The notes under the pieces: model-generated | Told to the model about the DNA's origin: nothing | Databases searched by the model: none | The model's input: only the letters and a program-made list of their open reading frames with translations | Translations under genes and position numbers: made by a program | In this document: positions 17,524 through 26,570 of the stretch, piece by piece | Layout: each line of letters opens with the position of its first letter | Position numbering within the stretch: the first letter of the stretch is position 1 | Origin: Pseudomonadota bacterium | GTDB taxonomy: Bacteria; Pseudomonadota; Gammaproteobacteria; Steroidobacterales; Steroidobacteraceae | Length of the DNA: 64,000 nt | Direction of reading: 5' to 3' | NCBI GenBank assembly: GCA_023428645.1 | Contig: JAEYXD010000058.1 | Location: 1-64,000 of the forward strand

Positions 17524-17718
17524 TCAATCCTGCAGCAGCGGGTCCATCGGCTCCAGGCGCCGCGCCTCGTCTTCGAGCATGACCGGAATGCCGTCACGGA
17601 CCGGAAACGCAAGCCGATCGGCACGGCACACGAGCACTGCCTGCTGCTTCGAATACTGCAGCGGCCCCTTACAGATCGGGCAAGCGAGAATGTCGAGCAG
17701 CTTGGTGTCGAGAGTCAT
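17524..17718 (-). CDS. ycaR: Trm112/YcaR family protein
   Basis: 64 residues. Sequence LLDILACPICKGPLQY...LVCRADRLAFPVRDGIPVMLEDEAR is the Trm112-like (UPF0434) domain, with a CPxC pair but only a single later Cys. It is a small soluble protein whose exact biochemical role is not settled; it is regularly found between lpxK and kdsB, as here (6 bases after lpxK, 7 before kdsB). Confidence 0.93.
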   Translation of the reverse strand: MTLDTKLLDILACPICKGPLQYSKQQAVLVCRADRLAFPVRDGIPVMLEDEARRLEPMDPLLQD

Positions 17719-17724
17719 GATGCG

Positions 17725-18759
17725 TCACTCGTGAACATGAAGGGTTGCGCGGCTCGCGACGAGCTCGTTCAGCACGGCGGTCAACCGCCGCTCATCGCTG
17801 TCGCTGAAGCGGACGGTCAGCGGCACGGCCCAATGACGTTCGCTCGCGAACGCGCGGCATTTTACGGCATCTTTCTCCGTCATCAGCACGGGCGCCTCAT
17901 CCGCGAAAGTGACGTCCGCGGCCGCTAGCTGCGCGTGATCGGCGAGCGCGCGCGCATCGAGATCGAGTCCGTACCCGCGCAACATGGCGAAGAATGCCTC
18001 TGGATGACCGATGCCGGCGATCGCATGAACCCTGACACCGGCGAAATCCGCGAGCGGACGCCGTTCCCCGGTCCGCAGATTCACGGCAGCGCGCAGTGAA
18101 TGCTCGGCAACAATGCTATCGGCCTGGGTCCGGGTCGGCGTGCGTGAGCGAACCGACTCGACGACGATGTCCGCCCGCCCCAGCCGCGAGACAGGCTCAC
18201 GCAGGGGGCCCGCCGGCAGCAGCCAGCGATTGCCGAAACCGCGCCGCGCGTCGATCACGACGATCTCTGCATCGCGCGCCAAGCGATAGTGCTGCAGCCC
18301 GTCGTCCGACACGATGACGTTTGCCCCGAGCGCAATGGCCCGGCGCGCGGCAGCGACGCGGTCCGGCCCCGCGACGACGACGGCGCCCGTCCGCAGGGCA
18401 AGCAGCACGGCCTCGTCGCCCACCTCATCCGCGGCCGTGTTCGCGACCACCTCCTTCGGCCACTGCGTGCCGCGGCCGCCGTAGCCCCGCGTGACGATGC
18501 CGACCGTGCGACCGCTTGCCGCCAGGCGCTCGGCGATCCAGATCACGAGCGGGGTCTTGCCCGTGCCGCCCACGGACACGTTGCCGACGACCAGCACGGG
18601 ACACGCCACGCGCTCCGCGCGCAGCACACCGATGCGATACGCGAAGCGCCGCGCCGCGGCGATCACGGCGAACAGGCAGGACAGCGGCGTCAGCAGGAGA
18701 AATAATGCGAGCGGCGCCCGCTCATACCAGACGCGCTGCAGAGTCCGATCGAGGCTCAT
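17725..18759 (-). CDS. lpxK: Tetraacyldisaccharide 4'-kinase
   Basis: 344 residues. N-terminal membrane segment (about 17-37) followed by the P-loop VGNVSVGGTGKTPLVIW near 57-73, which is the LpxK-specific Walker A. VTRGYGGRG, EVGDEAVLLA, and VIVSDDGLQHYRLARD are further family blocks. LpxK phosphorylates the 4' position of the lipid A disaccharide at the inner membrane. Its ATG overlaps the msbA stop (ATGA), so the two are translationally coupled. Confidence 0.95.
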   Translation of the reverse strand: MSLDRTLQRVWYERAPLALFLLLTPLSCLFAVIAAARRFAYRIGVLRAERVACPVLVVGNVSVGGTGKTPLVIWIAERLAASGRTVGIVTRGYGGRGTQWPKEVVANTAADEVGDEAVLLALRTGAVVVAGPDRVAAARRAIALGANVIVSDDGLQHYRLARDAEIVVIDARRGFGNRWLLPAGPLREPVSRLGRADIVVESVRSRTPTRTQADSIVAEHSLRAAVNLRTGERRPLADFAGVRVHAIAGIGHPEAFFAMLRGYGLDLDARALADHAQLAAADVTFADEAPVLMTEKDAVKCRAFASERHWAVPLTVRFSDSDERRLTAVLNELVASRATLHVHE

Positions 18760-20522
18760 GCATTGAACTGCATGCGATGCAACGCCGCGTACTGACCGTT
18801 GCGAGCGATGAGCTCCGCGTGCGAGCCGGACTCGACGATGCGGCCGTCGTCCATCACGAAGATGCGGTCCGCCTTCTCGACGGTCGACAAGCGATGCGCG
18901 ATGACGAGCGTCGTCCGGTTCTGCATCAGATCCTCGAGCGCCCGCTGAATGATGCGCTCCGCCTCGGTGTCGAGCGCGGACGTCGCCTCGTCCAGAATCA
19001 GGATCGGCGCGTTCTTCAACAGCGCCCGCGCGATCGAGATGCGCTGCCGCTGGCCGCCCGACAGCAGCACGCCGCGATCGCCGACGATCGTGTCGAGACC
19101 GAGTGGCAGGTCCTTGACGAACTCCATCACGTGCGCGGCACTGGCCGCCTGCTCGATCTCCGCGAGCGGCACGTCGCGCCCGAACGCGATGTTCGCGCGA
19201 ATCGTGTCGTTGAACAGCACGACGTCCTGGCTCACGACCGCGATCTGCTCGCGCAGGCTGCGCAACTCGTAGTCGCGAACATCGACACCGTCGATGCGCA
19301 CGACACCGCTATCCGCGTCATAGAACCGCGGCAGCAGATTCACGAGCGTGGACTTGCCGCTACCCGAACGTCCGACGATCGCGACCATCTCGCCCGCGGC
19401 GAGGGTCAGATCGATGTCCCGCAACGCCACGCCCTTGCCGGTGGGATAGGAGAAGGACACGTGATCGAATTGCACCTCGCCGCGCACCCGGTGCGCGATC
19501 GTCGTGCCGCCGACCGGCTCCGGCGTTTCGTCGAGCAGCTCGAAAATGCTCTCGCCCGCCGCGATGCCCTGCTGGATCGGTCCGGTGACGTTCACGAGGC
19601 TGCGCAGCGGCTGTGCGATGTTCACGAGCGCGACCAGGAATGCCATCAGATCGCCCATCGACATCTCGCCGGAGATTGCCTCCGAGATCGCGATCGAGAG
19701 CACGAAAGAGGAGCCGATGATCGTCACCATCTGCACGATCGGATTCGACAAGCCGCGCGTCAGCACGAGCCGCATGTTCGAGCGCCGGTTGTGCTCGTTG
19801 ACCGACTCGAACTGGCGATTCTGATAGTCCTGCGCGTTGTAGACCTTGATGACGCGCGGCGCCTCGAGGCTCTCCTTCGCGACGCGCGTGATGTCGCCCA
19901 TCGATTCCTGGATGCGGCGGCTGTAGCGGCGGAATTTCTTGTTGATGATCGACACGAGCCAGCCGATCAGCGGCCCCATGGTGAGCGCGATCAACGTGAG
20001 CTTCGGATTGATGACGATCAGCATGTACGAAATAGAGCCGACGATCGTCAACGTTTCGCGCACGCTGACGGTCACGGCATCCGTCGCGGCCGAACCGACC
20101 TGCTCGGTATTGAACGTGAGGCGCGACAGCAGGACGGCGCTCGAGCTGCGGTCGTAATAGCCGACCGGCAGATGCAGCGCACGCTCGAAGATCTCGCCGC
20201 GCAGCTTCTTCACGATGCGCCGCCCGACATAGCCCATGCAGAACGTCTGCGTGAAGTCCCCGAGACCGCGCAGCAAGAACAAGCCGATCAACGCAACCGG
20301 CAGCCAGACGATCGTGCGCGGGTCGCGCTGGACGAACGTACCGTCACCGAATTCCTTCGCGAAGGCGCTGAACAGCACCATGCTCGTCGAGAACAACACC
20401 GCGCCGAGCAGGCCGAGCGCGAACACGCCACGATGCGGCCGCAGATAGCCCAGCAGGCGCAGGTAGATCGCCCACGCATTTCCAGAGATCGGCAGTTTCG
20501 CTCCGCGCTCGATCGGTGGCAT
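18756..20522 (-). CDS. msbA: Lipid A export ABC transporter MsbA
   Basis: 588 residues. A six-helix exporter transmembrane domain (about 20-320) is followed by an ATP-binding domain: Walker A GRSGSGKSTLVN (about 380), signature LSGGQRQRISIARALLKNAP (about 485), Walker B LILDEATSALDTEAE. It flips core-lipid A across the inner membrane. The placement between exbD (5 bases upstream) and lpxK supports MsbA rather than a generic exporter. Confidence 0.95.
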   Translation of the reverse strand: MPPIERGAKLPISGNAWAIYLRLLGYLRPHRGVFALGLLGAVLFSTSMVLFSAFAKEFGDGTFVQRDPRTIVWLPVALIGLFLLRGLGDFTQTFCMGYVGRRIVKKLRGEIFERALHLPVGYYDRSSSAVLLSRLTFNTEQVGSAATDAVTVSVRETLTIVGSISYMLIVINPKLTLIALTMGPLIGWLVSIINKKFRRYSRRIQESMGDITRVAKESLEAPRVIKVYNAQDYQNRQFESVNEHNRRSNMRLVLTRGLSNPIVQMVTIIGSSFVLSIAISEAISGEMSMGDLMAFLVALVNIAQPLRSLVNVTGPIQQGIAAGESIFELLDETPEPVGGTTIAHRVRGEVQFDHVSFSYPTGKGVALRDIDLTLAAGEMVAIVGRSGSGKSTLVNLLPRFYDADSGVVRIDGVDVRDYELRSLREQIAVVSQDVVLFNDTIRANIAFGRDVPLAEIEQAASAAHVMEFVKDLPLGLDTIVGDRGVLLSGGQRQRISIARALLKNAPILILDEATSALDTEAERIIQRALEDLMQNRTTLVIAHRLSTVEKADRIFVMDDGRIVESGSHAELIARNGQYAALHRMQFNA

Positions 20523-20527
20523 GTCGA

Positions 20528-20962
20528 CTACCGGCTGGCCGGAGCGGCGGGCTCGTTGACGGTCGCGATGTTGATCGCGCGAAAGCCCAGGCGACCGACG
20601 ACGTCCATTGCCGTGACCACCGCCTGGTGCGTCGCGCGCGCGTCGGCGCGGATCGTGATCGGCAGATCGCGCCGCTCCCCCGCCAGCTGCGTGACCGCCG
20701 CCGACAATGTCGTGGGACTCGTGTTCAGCAGCGTCTTGCCGTCGACGCGGAATTCGCCGCTCGCCGTGACGGCGATCTCGATCGGATCGCGCTGCTGCTC
20801 CGGCGCCGGTTGCGCACCGGCCTGCGGCAATACGATCTTGAGGCGCGACTCGTCGACGAATGTCGTGGAGACCATGAAAAAGATCAGCAGGAGCAAGACA
20901 ACGTCGATGAGGGACGTGAGATTCAGATCCGGCTCTTCTTGCGGACGCGGGCGCAGGTTCAT
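20528..20962 (-). CDS. exbD: ExbD/TolR family biopolymer transport protein
   Basis: 144 residues. One N-terminal membrane helix (LTSLIDVVLLLLIFFMVSTTFV, about 17-38) carries the conserved Asp that conducts protons in this family. The periplasmic domain has the typical ExbD pattern ending in ADARATHQAVVTAMDVVGRLGF. With ExbB it uses the proton-motive force to power an outer-membrane process. The start at 20962 overlaps the exbB stop by 4 bases, and msbA follows 5 bases later. Linkage to msbA/lpxK is common in this class; the energised partner (TonB or other) is not in the window. Confidence 0.93.
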   Translation of the reverse strand: MNLRPRPQEEPDLNLTSLIDVVLLLLIFFMVSTTFVDESRLKIVLPQAGAQPAPEQQRDPIEIAVTASGEFRVDGKTLLNTSPTTLSAAVTQLAGERRDLPITIRADARATHQAVVTAMDVVGRLGFRAINIATVNEPAAPASR

Positions 20963-21582
20963 CGCTGCGGCGAGTCCGACTGCTGGACTTCCATCGCCTG
21001 CACGAGCTTGATCGACTCCTTTTCCATCTGGACGACGAGGCGATCGACGCGTCCGCGCAGGTACTTGTAGCCGAGCAGTGCCGGGATCGCGACCGTCAGG
21101 CCCGCGGCCGTCGTGATGAGGGCCTCCGCGATGCCGCCGCCGAGCGCGGCCGGGTCGCCAATGCCTTCGGTCTGAATCGCGTTGAACGTGCGGATCATGC
21201 CGACGACCGTGCCGAGCAGTCCCATCAGCGGTGAGATCGAGGCAATCGTGCCGAGCGTGCCGATGAAGCGCTCGAGCTCGTGCACGACATGGCGGCCCGT
21301 GTCCTCGATCGCTTCCTTGATGATGCTTCGCTCGCGATGACGATTCGCGAGGCCGGCCGCGAGGATCTTGCCGAGCGGCGAATTCTGCTGGAGCGCGACG
21401 ATGTGCTTGTCCTGGATCTGCCGCTGCTCGACCCACTTCCAGACCTTTTCGGTGAGCTCGGCCGGCAATACGCGGCCTTGCTGGAGGGTCCACAAACGTT
21501 CGAGAAAGATGGCCGCGGCGACGATCGAAGCAAGGATGATCGGCACCATGATGGGGCCGCCGGCTTTCACGATTTCAAACAT
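20959..21582 (-). CDS. exbB: ExbB/TolQ/MotA family proton channel protein
   Basis: 207 residues with three membrane segments (about 10-30, 115-140, 160-185). The MotA/TolQ/ExbB signature GTLGTIASISPLMGLLGTVVGMIRTF lies near residues 110-135 and GGIAEALITTAAGLTVAIPALLGY near 150-172. It forms the stator channel with ExbD. A promoter probably lies in the 138-base gap after comEC, where the minus strand shows a TAGTAT element at about 21624-21629 without a clear -35 box. Confidence 0.94.
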   Translation of the reverse strand: MFEIVKAGGPIMVPIILASIVAAAIFLERLWTLQQGRVLPAELTEKVWKWVEQRQIQDKHIVALQQNSPLGKILAAGLANRHRERSIIKEAIEDTGRHVVHELERFIGTLGTIASISPLMGLLGTVVGMIRTFNAIQTEGIGDPAALGGGIAEALITTAAGLTVAIPALLGYKYLRGRVDRLVVQMEKESIKLVQAMEVQQSDSPQR

Positions 21583-21720
21583 GGTGTCGCTGCGTCATCC
21601 AGACATCCGGTTTTCGGCGCGCATACTAGCAGCTTTGCCTTCGAAGTAAGCCTGCCTGCGAGCCCGCCGTACGGCGCTGCCGGGCCCCTTCCTGATGGCG
21701 CCAGCAGCCGATCTTGCACG

Positions 21721-23988
21721 TCAGCGCGCCGACCAGTAGCGCCTGTGCTCGCTGCGATACCGGCGGATGACGATCCGCTCCTGCGGCCGCACGCTGGCCT
21801 CGATGGCGCCGCTGTCGATCGTCGCGACGACCTCGGCGCCGGCCGCGCGCCAGCGCGCGACGACCTCGGGCCTGGGAAAGCTCCACCGATTGCGATAGCC
21901 CGCGGACACGAGCGCCAGGCGCGCTCCGGTCGCCGCGATGAACGGCGCCTTCGACGAGCTGGCGCTGCCGTGATGTGCGACGACGACGAGATCGGCGCTG
22001 ATGGACTCCGCCGGCAGCGTGGCTTCGGCGGCCGCTTCGATATCGCCAGTGATGAGCGCCGTACCGCCCTCGCCGGTCACTTTCAACACACAGGACGTGT
22101 CGTTGTCGTTCCTCGCGACGAAGTCCGTGTCGGGATGCAGAATCTCGAACTCGACTCCATCCCACGACCATCGTTGGCCGCGCGAGCAGCGCGCTGCGTC
22201 CGGTCGGTTCTCGACCGAAGCTCCAACGAGCACGGAGCGCGTCGGCATGCCGAGCAGCAAGGATCGCGCCCCGCCCTCGTGATCCAAGTCGCCGTGACTG
22301 ATCACGAGCCGATCGATCACACGCACGCCGCGATGGCGCAAGTACGGCAGCACGACCAACTCGCCCGTATCGCGTCCCGTGCGAAACGCGGGGCCTGCGT
22401 CGTAGACGAGCGTCCTCGTCCGCGTACGAACCACGACCGCGAGTCCCTGACCGACGTCCAGCACGACGAGCTCGTACGCGCCGGGGGCGGGCAGCGGCGG
22501 CTGGTACAGCGCGGCGGGCAGGCACAGGACGATCGCCGCACACCGCAGCGGGAGCGCGCCCGGGAGCACGAGCAACAGCGCGCCGAGCGCGAGCAGTACG
22601 TGATGCACCCACGGCATTTGTGGGACGTACCACATCGACACCGGCAGCCCCGCGCACCACTCCATCGCCGGCCACGCGAGCTGGAGCAGCTGCGCGCTCC
22701 ACTGCAACAGCACACCGCCCGCCTCGAGCGACAGGCATGCGACCGCCGTTCCCAGCAGCACGAGCGGCACGACGACGAGCGTGAACAGGGGCACGGCAAT
22801 CGCGTTCGCCACGGGCGAGATCAGCGACATGCCGCCGAACGCCAGCACGAGAATCGGCAGCAACCCGACCGTGACTGCCCATTGCACGCGCGCGAAGTTG
22901 GCAAGGGGCTGCTCGCGCCGGAGCCGCCCCCCGGTTGCGAGCACGATGATCGCGACCGCGCCGAACGACAGCCAGGCGCCGACGGATAGCGGCGCGAACG
23001 GATCGACGAGCATGACGCCGACGAGCGCCAGGCCGAGCGCGTTGGCGATACCGAGCGTGCGTCGGCGCCAGCGCGCCGCGAAGTAGATGCACAGCATCAC
23101 GAGCGTGCGTTGAGTCGGCACGGACATGCCCGCGAGCAGCGAATAGCCCAGCGCGGCACCGATGCCGGCGATGGCTTGCCCGTGAATGGCAGTGATTCGC
23201 CAGCGCTGCGCCTGCGGCAGGCGCGCGATGCCACCGCCGAGCCATGCCGCGAGCGCCGCGACCATGCTGATGTGCAATCCCGAGATCGCCATCAGATGCG
23301 ACGTTCCCGTCGCCGCGAACACGCGCCAGTGCTCGGGCCGCATCGCTTGTGTATCGCCGACCGCGAGCCCTTGCACGATGCCGAGCATGGGCGAGTCGTC
23401 GAGCGCGAGCGCGATGCGCTCGGCGAGCCACGCGCGCGCTCGCAACACCACATCGTCCGCGCCCACGTCGAGCTTCACGTTGCGGGCATCCGCGCGCACG
23501 TAGCCCGTCGCGCCGATTCCGGCGCGAAACAAGTAGCCCTCGTAGTCGAATCCGCCAGGGTTCGCGAAGCCGTTACGCCGCTTCAATCGCACGACGAGTT
23601 GCCACGACTCGCCCGCCTGCGGCCGTTCGGTCGCGTCGTACCATCCCAGGCGCAGCCGCGCCGGCATCCGGGCTTCCTCCGCATGCGCGACAGCGAATTC
23701 GAACTGCGGATCGAGCGCCGTCGTGTCGACTATGGAGGCGATGCGGCCAGCGACGACGAGGTCGCGCCCTTCGAGCGCGCTCGGCAGGTCATCGCTCAAG
23801 CGCAGTTGCGCGTGTACCCACGCCCACCCCGCGCCGAACACGAGCGCAACAAGGACGAATGCACGGAAAACGCTCGCAAGCACGCAGGCGAGCACGAGCA
23901 GTAGGCCATACGGCCACAGCGCCGGCAGCGACGGCAATGAATGAACTACACACTGGCCAGCGACCAACGCGATTCCGATTCGCCACAT
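21721..23988 (-). CDS. comEC: ComEC/Rec2 DNA internalisation protein
   Basis: 755 residues. N-terminal membrane segments, DUF4131 region with GFANPGGFDYEGYLFRAGIGATGYV (about 130-155), Competence domain about 210-480 (GTSHLMAISGLHISMVA), then a metallo-beta-lactamase-like domain (about 505-755) with DVGQGLAVVV, SHGDLDHEGGA and HHGSASSSKAPF. ComEC forms the inner-membrane channel for single-stranded DNA in natural transformation. With the pilus genes at the start of the window, this suggests competence potential, though comEA and comF are not seen. A GGGAGG ribosome site precedes the ATG. Linkage to exbB/msbA is common in related genomes. Confidence 0.94.
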   Translation of the reverse strand: MWRIGIALVAGQCVVHSLPSLPALWPYGLLLVLACVLASVFRAFVLVALVFGAGWAWVHAQLRLSDDLPSALEGRDLVVAGRIASIVDTTALDPQFEFAVAHAEEARMPARLRLGWYDATERPQAGESWQLVVRLKRRNGFANPGGFDYEGYLFRAGIGATGYVRADARNVKLDVGADDVVLRARAWLAERIALALDDSPMLGIVQGLAVGDTQAMRPEHWRVFAATGTSHLMAISGLHISMVAALAAWLGGGIARLPQAQRWRITAIHGQAIAGIGAALGYSLLAGMSVPTQRTLVMLCIYFAARWRRRTLGIANALGLALVGVMLVDPFAPLSVGAWLSFGAVAIIVLATGGRLRREQPLANFARVQWAVTVGLLPILVLAFGGMSLISPVANAIAVPLFTLVVVPLVLLGTAVACLSLEAGGVLLQWSAQLLQLAWPAMEWCAGLPVSMWYVPQMPWVHHVLLALGALLLVLPGALPLRCAAIVLCLPAALYQPPLPAPGAYELVVLDVGQGLAVVVRTRTRTLVYDAGPAFRTGRDTGELVVLPYLRHRGVRVIDRLVISHGDLDHEGGARSLLLGMPTRSVLVGASVENRPDAARCSRGQRWSWDGVEFEILHPDTDFVARNDNDTSCVLKVTGEGGTALITGDIEAAAEATLPAESISADLVVVAHHGSASSSKAPFIAATGARLALVSAGYRNRWSFPRPEVVARWRAAGAEVVATIDSGAIEASVRPQERIVIRRYRSEHRRYWSAR

Positions 23989-24094
23989 GCGCGCCTCCCT
24001 GGCGCCTCGTCCCTGAGCGCAATTCGTGACTCGCTTGCGTGAGCGCGCGGTTCACGGAACCATTGTCCGCGCAAATCCGCTGAGCCGTCAAAGC

Positions 24095-24634
24095 ATGCCG
24101 CGACGCGTCTTCAAACCCTTGAGTCGACAACGCCATCGTTGGAAGGCGCGCTGGTTCATGCGCCCGTTCGCGGCCTGGCTGGAGAATCCGGCGTACTGGA
24201 GCTTGAACCGCCACAACGTCACGCGCGCGTTCGCACTCGGCCTGTTCCTCGCGTTCGTGCCGATCCCGATTCACGCGCTGCTCGCGACCGCGTTCGCGCT
24301 GCTCCTGCGGTTGAACATTCCCGCCGCCGTCGTCGGCACTTTCCTCGCCAATCCGCTGACGATGGTGCCGATGTTCGTGTTCGCCTACTGGGTCGGCTGC
24401 GCCCTGCTCATGGTGCCGCGCGATCCGATCCACTTCGAAATGAGCTGGCAGTGGTTCACGACCGAGCTGCTGCCGATATGGAAGCCGTTCCTGCTCGGCT
24501 GCCTCGCGATGGGCCTCGCCGCCGCCGCCGCGGGCTACATCGTGCTCGGAGGCCTGTGGCACCTCACGCTCGTCGCGAGGTATCGCGAGCGCCGGCCGAA
24601 CTCGGCCAAGGGTCAGACCAAGCGTCCGTCCTGA
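24095..24634 (+). CDS. DUF2062 membrane protein
   Basis: 179 residues. Basic N terminus (MPRRVFKPLSRQRHRWKARWFMRPF), then the DUF2062 core LNRHNVTRAFALGLFLAFVPIPIHALLA and LNIPAAVVGTFLANPLTMVPMFVFAYWVG, with three or four membrane helices. The function of the family is unknown. It is divergent from comEC, and its last 22 bases overlap the convergent end of lolD. The ATG at 24095 is chosen because the conserved region begins there; the in-frame extension upstream has no family support. Confidence 0.85.
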   Translation: MPRRVFKPLSRQRHRWKARWFMRPFAAWLENPAYWSLNRHNVTRAFALGLFLAFVPIPIHALLATAFALLLRLNIPAAVVGTFLANPLTMVPMFVFAYWVGCALLMVPRDPIHFEMSWQWFTTELLPIWKPFLLGCLAMGLAAAAAGYIVLGGLWHLTLVARYRERRPNSAKGQTKRPS

Positions 24635-25323
24635 AGCGTGAGCGTGCGTTGCATGCGAGCCGCGAGCTCCGGCGCATGGGTGACGATCACGAGGGCCGTG
24701 CCGAGCTCGCGATTCAATTCGAGCATGAGCTCGAACACGGCTCGCGCGTTCGCGCCATCCAGGTTGCCCGTCGGCTCGTCCGCGAGAACGATCGGCGGTT
24801 GCGTGACGAGCGCGCGCGCGACGGCGGCGCGCTGCCGCTCGCCGCCCGACAATTGACTTGGGCGATGCTGCAGACGCGCGCCGAGTCCCACGCGCTCCAG
24901 CAGCTGCGTCGCACGCGTGCGCGCTTCGTCGATGGGCGTGCGCCGGATCAGCAGCGGCATGCATACGTTCTCGAGCGCGGTGAACTCGGGCAGCAGATGA
25001 TGGAACTGATAGACGAAGCCGAGCGCGCGATTGCGCAGCAGCCCGCGCTCGGCATCGCTCAGCTCGTTGATGCGCTGACCGGCGATCGCCACGGAACCGG
25101 ACGTCGGCAGATCCAGACCTCCCAACAATTGCAGCAGCGTCGTCTTGCCGGAGCCGGACGCGCCGATGATCGCCAGGCGCTCCCCGCGCTCGACGCTGAG
25201 CTCGACGCCCTTCAACACCTCGACGGTGGCTTCTCCCTGCTGAAAGGTTTTCACGAGCTGGCTGCACGCCAGGACGGGGGACGATTCGGTGGACGCCATT
25301 CGAGGAGCCTTCGGGTTGATCAT
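24613..25323 (-). CDS. lolD: Lipoprotein-releasing ABC transporter ATP-binding protein LolD
   Basis: 236 residues. Walker A IGASGSGKTTLLQLLGGLD (about 50), LolD-type GFVYQFHHLLPEFTALENV Q-loop region, signature LSGGERQRAAVARAL, Walker B IVLADEPTGNLDGAN. It drives release of outer-membrane lipoproteins from the inner membrane to LolA. The ATG at 25323 overlaps the stop of the preceding lolE-like gene (ATGA); ATG 25299 (MASTES...) is a reasonable alternative. Confidence 0.94.
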   Translation of the reverse strand: MINPKAPRMASTESSPVLACSQLVKTFQQGEATVEVLKGVELSVERGERLAIIGASGSGKTTLLQLLGGLDLPTSGSVAIAGQRINELSDAERGLLRNRALGFVYQFHHLLPEFTALENVCMPLLIRRTPIDEARTRATQLLERVGLGARLQHRPSQLSGGERQRAAVARALVTQPPIVLADEPTGNLDGANARAVFELMLELNRELGTALVIVTHAPELAARMQRTLTLQDGRLV

Positions 25324-26570
25324 TCGTGGCGCAGCGCTTCCGCGGGCTGCGTGCGCGCCGCCCGCCAGGAGGGATACAGCGTCGAGACGAGACACAGAAA
25401 GAATGCGACGCCCGCGATCTTCGCGACGTCGGACCAGGAGACGTGCGCCGGCAGATCGCTGATGTTGTACACCTCGGCATTGAGGAATCGCGTGTTCAGC
25501 AGCGCCTCGAGCCCGTGCACGATCGACTCGAGATTCATCGCGAGCAGCACGCCGGCCGCGACACCGACCAGCGTGCCGATCACGCCGATGCCGATGCCTT
25601 GCGTCATGAAGATGCCGAGAATGCTGCGCGGCGTCGCGCCCATCGTACGCAGGATCGCGATGTCCGCGCGCTTGTCCTTCACGACCATGACGAGCGTGGA
25701 GATGATGTTGAACGCCGCGACCGCGACGACCATCAGCAGGATGATGAAGAACATCGACTTCGCGAGCTGGATGTTGTGAAAGAAGTTCGCGTTCTTGTTC
25801 GTCCAGTTGTTGACGTACCAGCCGCCGCCCCCGAGCGATCGCGCCACCTGCTCCACGATGCGAGGCGCCGCGAAGATGTCGTCCACCTTGAGACGCAATC
25901 CGGTGACTTGATCGCCCTTCCGATAGAGCTTTGCCGCATCCGCCATGTGGATGTACGCGAAGTTGCGATCGAACTCGTACAACCCCGAGGCGAACGTGCC
26001 GAGGACCTTGAAACCGCGCATGCGTGCCATCACGCCCGCCGGCGTGACGATCGGCTGGGATGTCGCCATCACGACCCGATCCCCGACACCGACCTGCAAC
26101 TTGTTCGCGAGCTCCGCGCCGAGCACGATGCCGTACTCGCCCGGCCGCAAGTCTTCGAACGAGCCTTGCTTCATTTTCGCGGGCAGCTCCGAGACTCCGC
26201 GCTCCAGCTCCGGCACGATCGCGGTGACCGCCACGCCCGCGCTTTCGCCGCCGGCGATCAACAACGCCTGCTCCTCGATGTACGGCGCGATGGCGAGCAC
26301 TTCCGGGTTCCTCCGGGCGCGCTCGGCGACCCCCTGCCAGTCGGCGAGACCATCGCCGAACGCCGTGATCGTGGCGTGCGGCATCAAGCTCAGGATGCGA
26401 GTCCGCAGCTCGAGCTCGAAGCCGTTCATGACGGACAACACGGCGATCAGCACTGCGACCCCGAGTGCGACTCCGCCCATCGAGATCGCCGCGATGAACG
26501 ACACGAAGCCGCGGCCGCGATTCGCGCGCAAGTGCCGCCAGCCGATCAAGAGCTCGAAACGCTCACTCAT
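25320..26570 (-). CDS. lolE: Lipoprotein-releasing system permease, LolE/LolC type
   Basis: 416 residues. FtsX/MacB-type permease: one N-terminal helix (SFIAAISMGGVALGVAVLIAVLSVMNGFE), a periplasmic MacB-like domain (about 50-260) and three C-terminal helices with LRTMGATPRSILGIFMTQGIGIG near 315-340. It is the second of two paralogous permeases beside lolD; I call it LolE because its neighbour resembles LolC more at the N terminus. It overlaps both flanking genes by a few bases. Confidence 0.88.
   Translation of the reverse strand: MSERFELLIGWRHLRANRGRGFVSFIAAISMGGVALGVAVLIAVLSVMNGFELELRTRILSLMPHATITAFGDGLADWQGVAERARRNPEVLAIAPYIEEQALLIAGGESAGVAVTAIVPELERGVSELPAKMKQGSFEDLRPGEYGIVLGAELANKLQVGVGDRVVMATSQPIVTPAGVMARMRGFKVLGTFASGLYEFDRNFAYIHMADAAKLYRKGDQVTGLRLKVDDIFAAPRIVEQVARSLGGGGWYVNNWTNKNANFFHNIQLAKSMFFIILLMVVAVAAFNIISTLVMVVKDKRADIAILRTMGATPRSILGIFMTQGIGIGVIGTLVGVAAGVLLAMNLESIVHGLEALLNTRFLNAEVYNISDLPAHVSWSDVAKIAGVAFFLCLVSTLYPSWRAARTQPAEALRHE

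Noticed and set aside
18516..21011. 831-codon open frame on the plus strand
   Set aside because: Antisense to msbA and exbD; Arg/His-rich translation with no recognisable domain.
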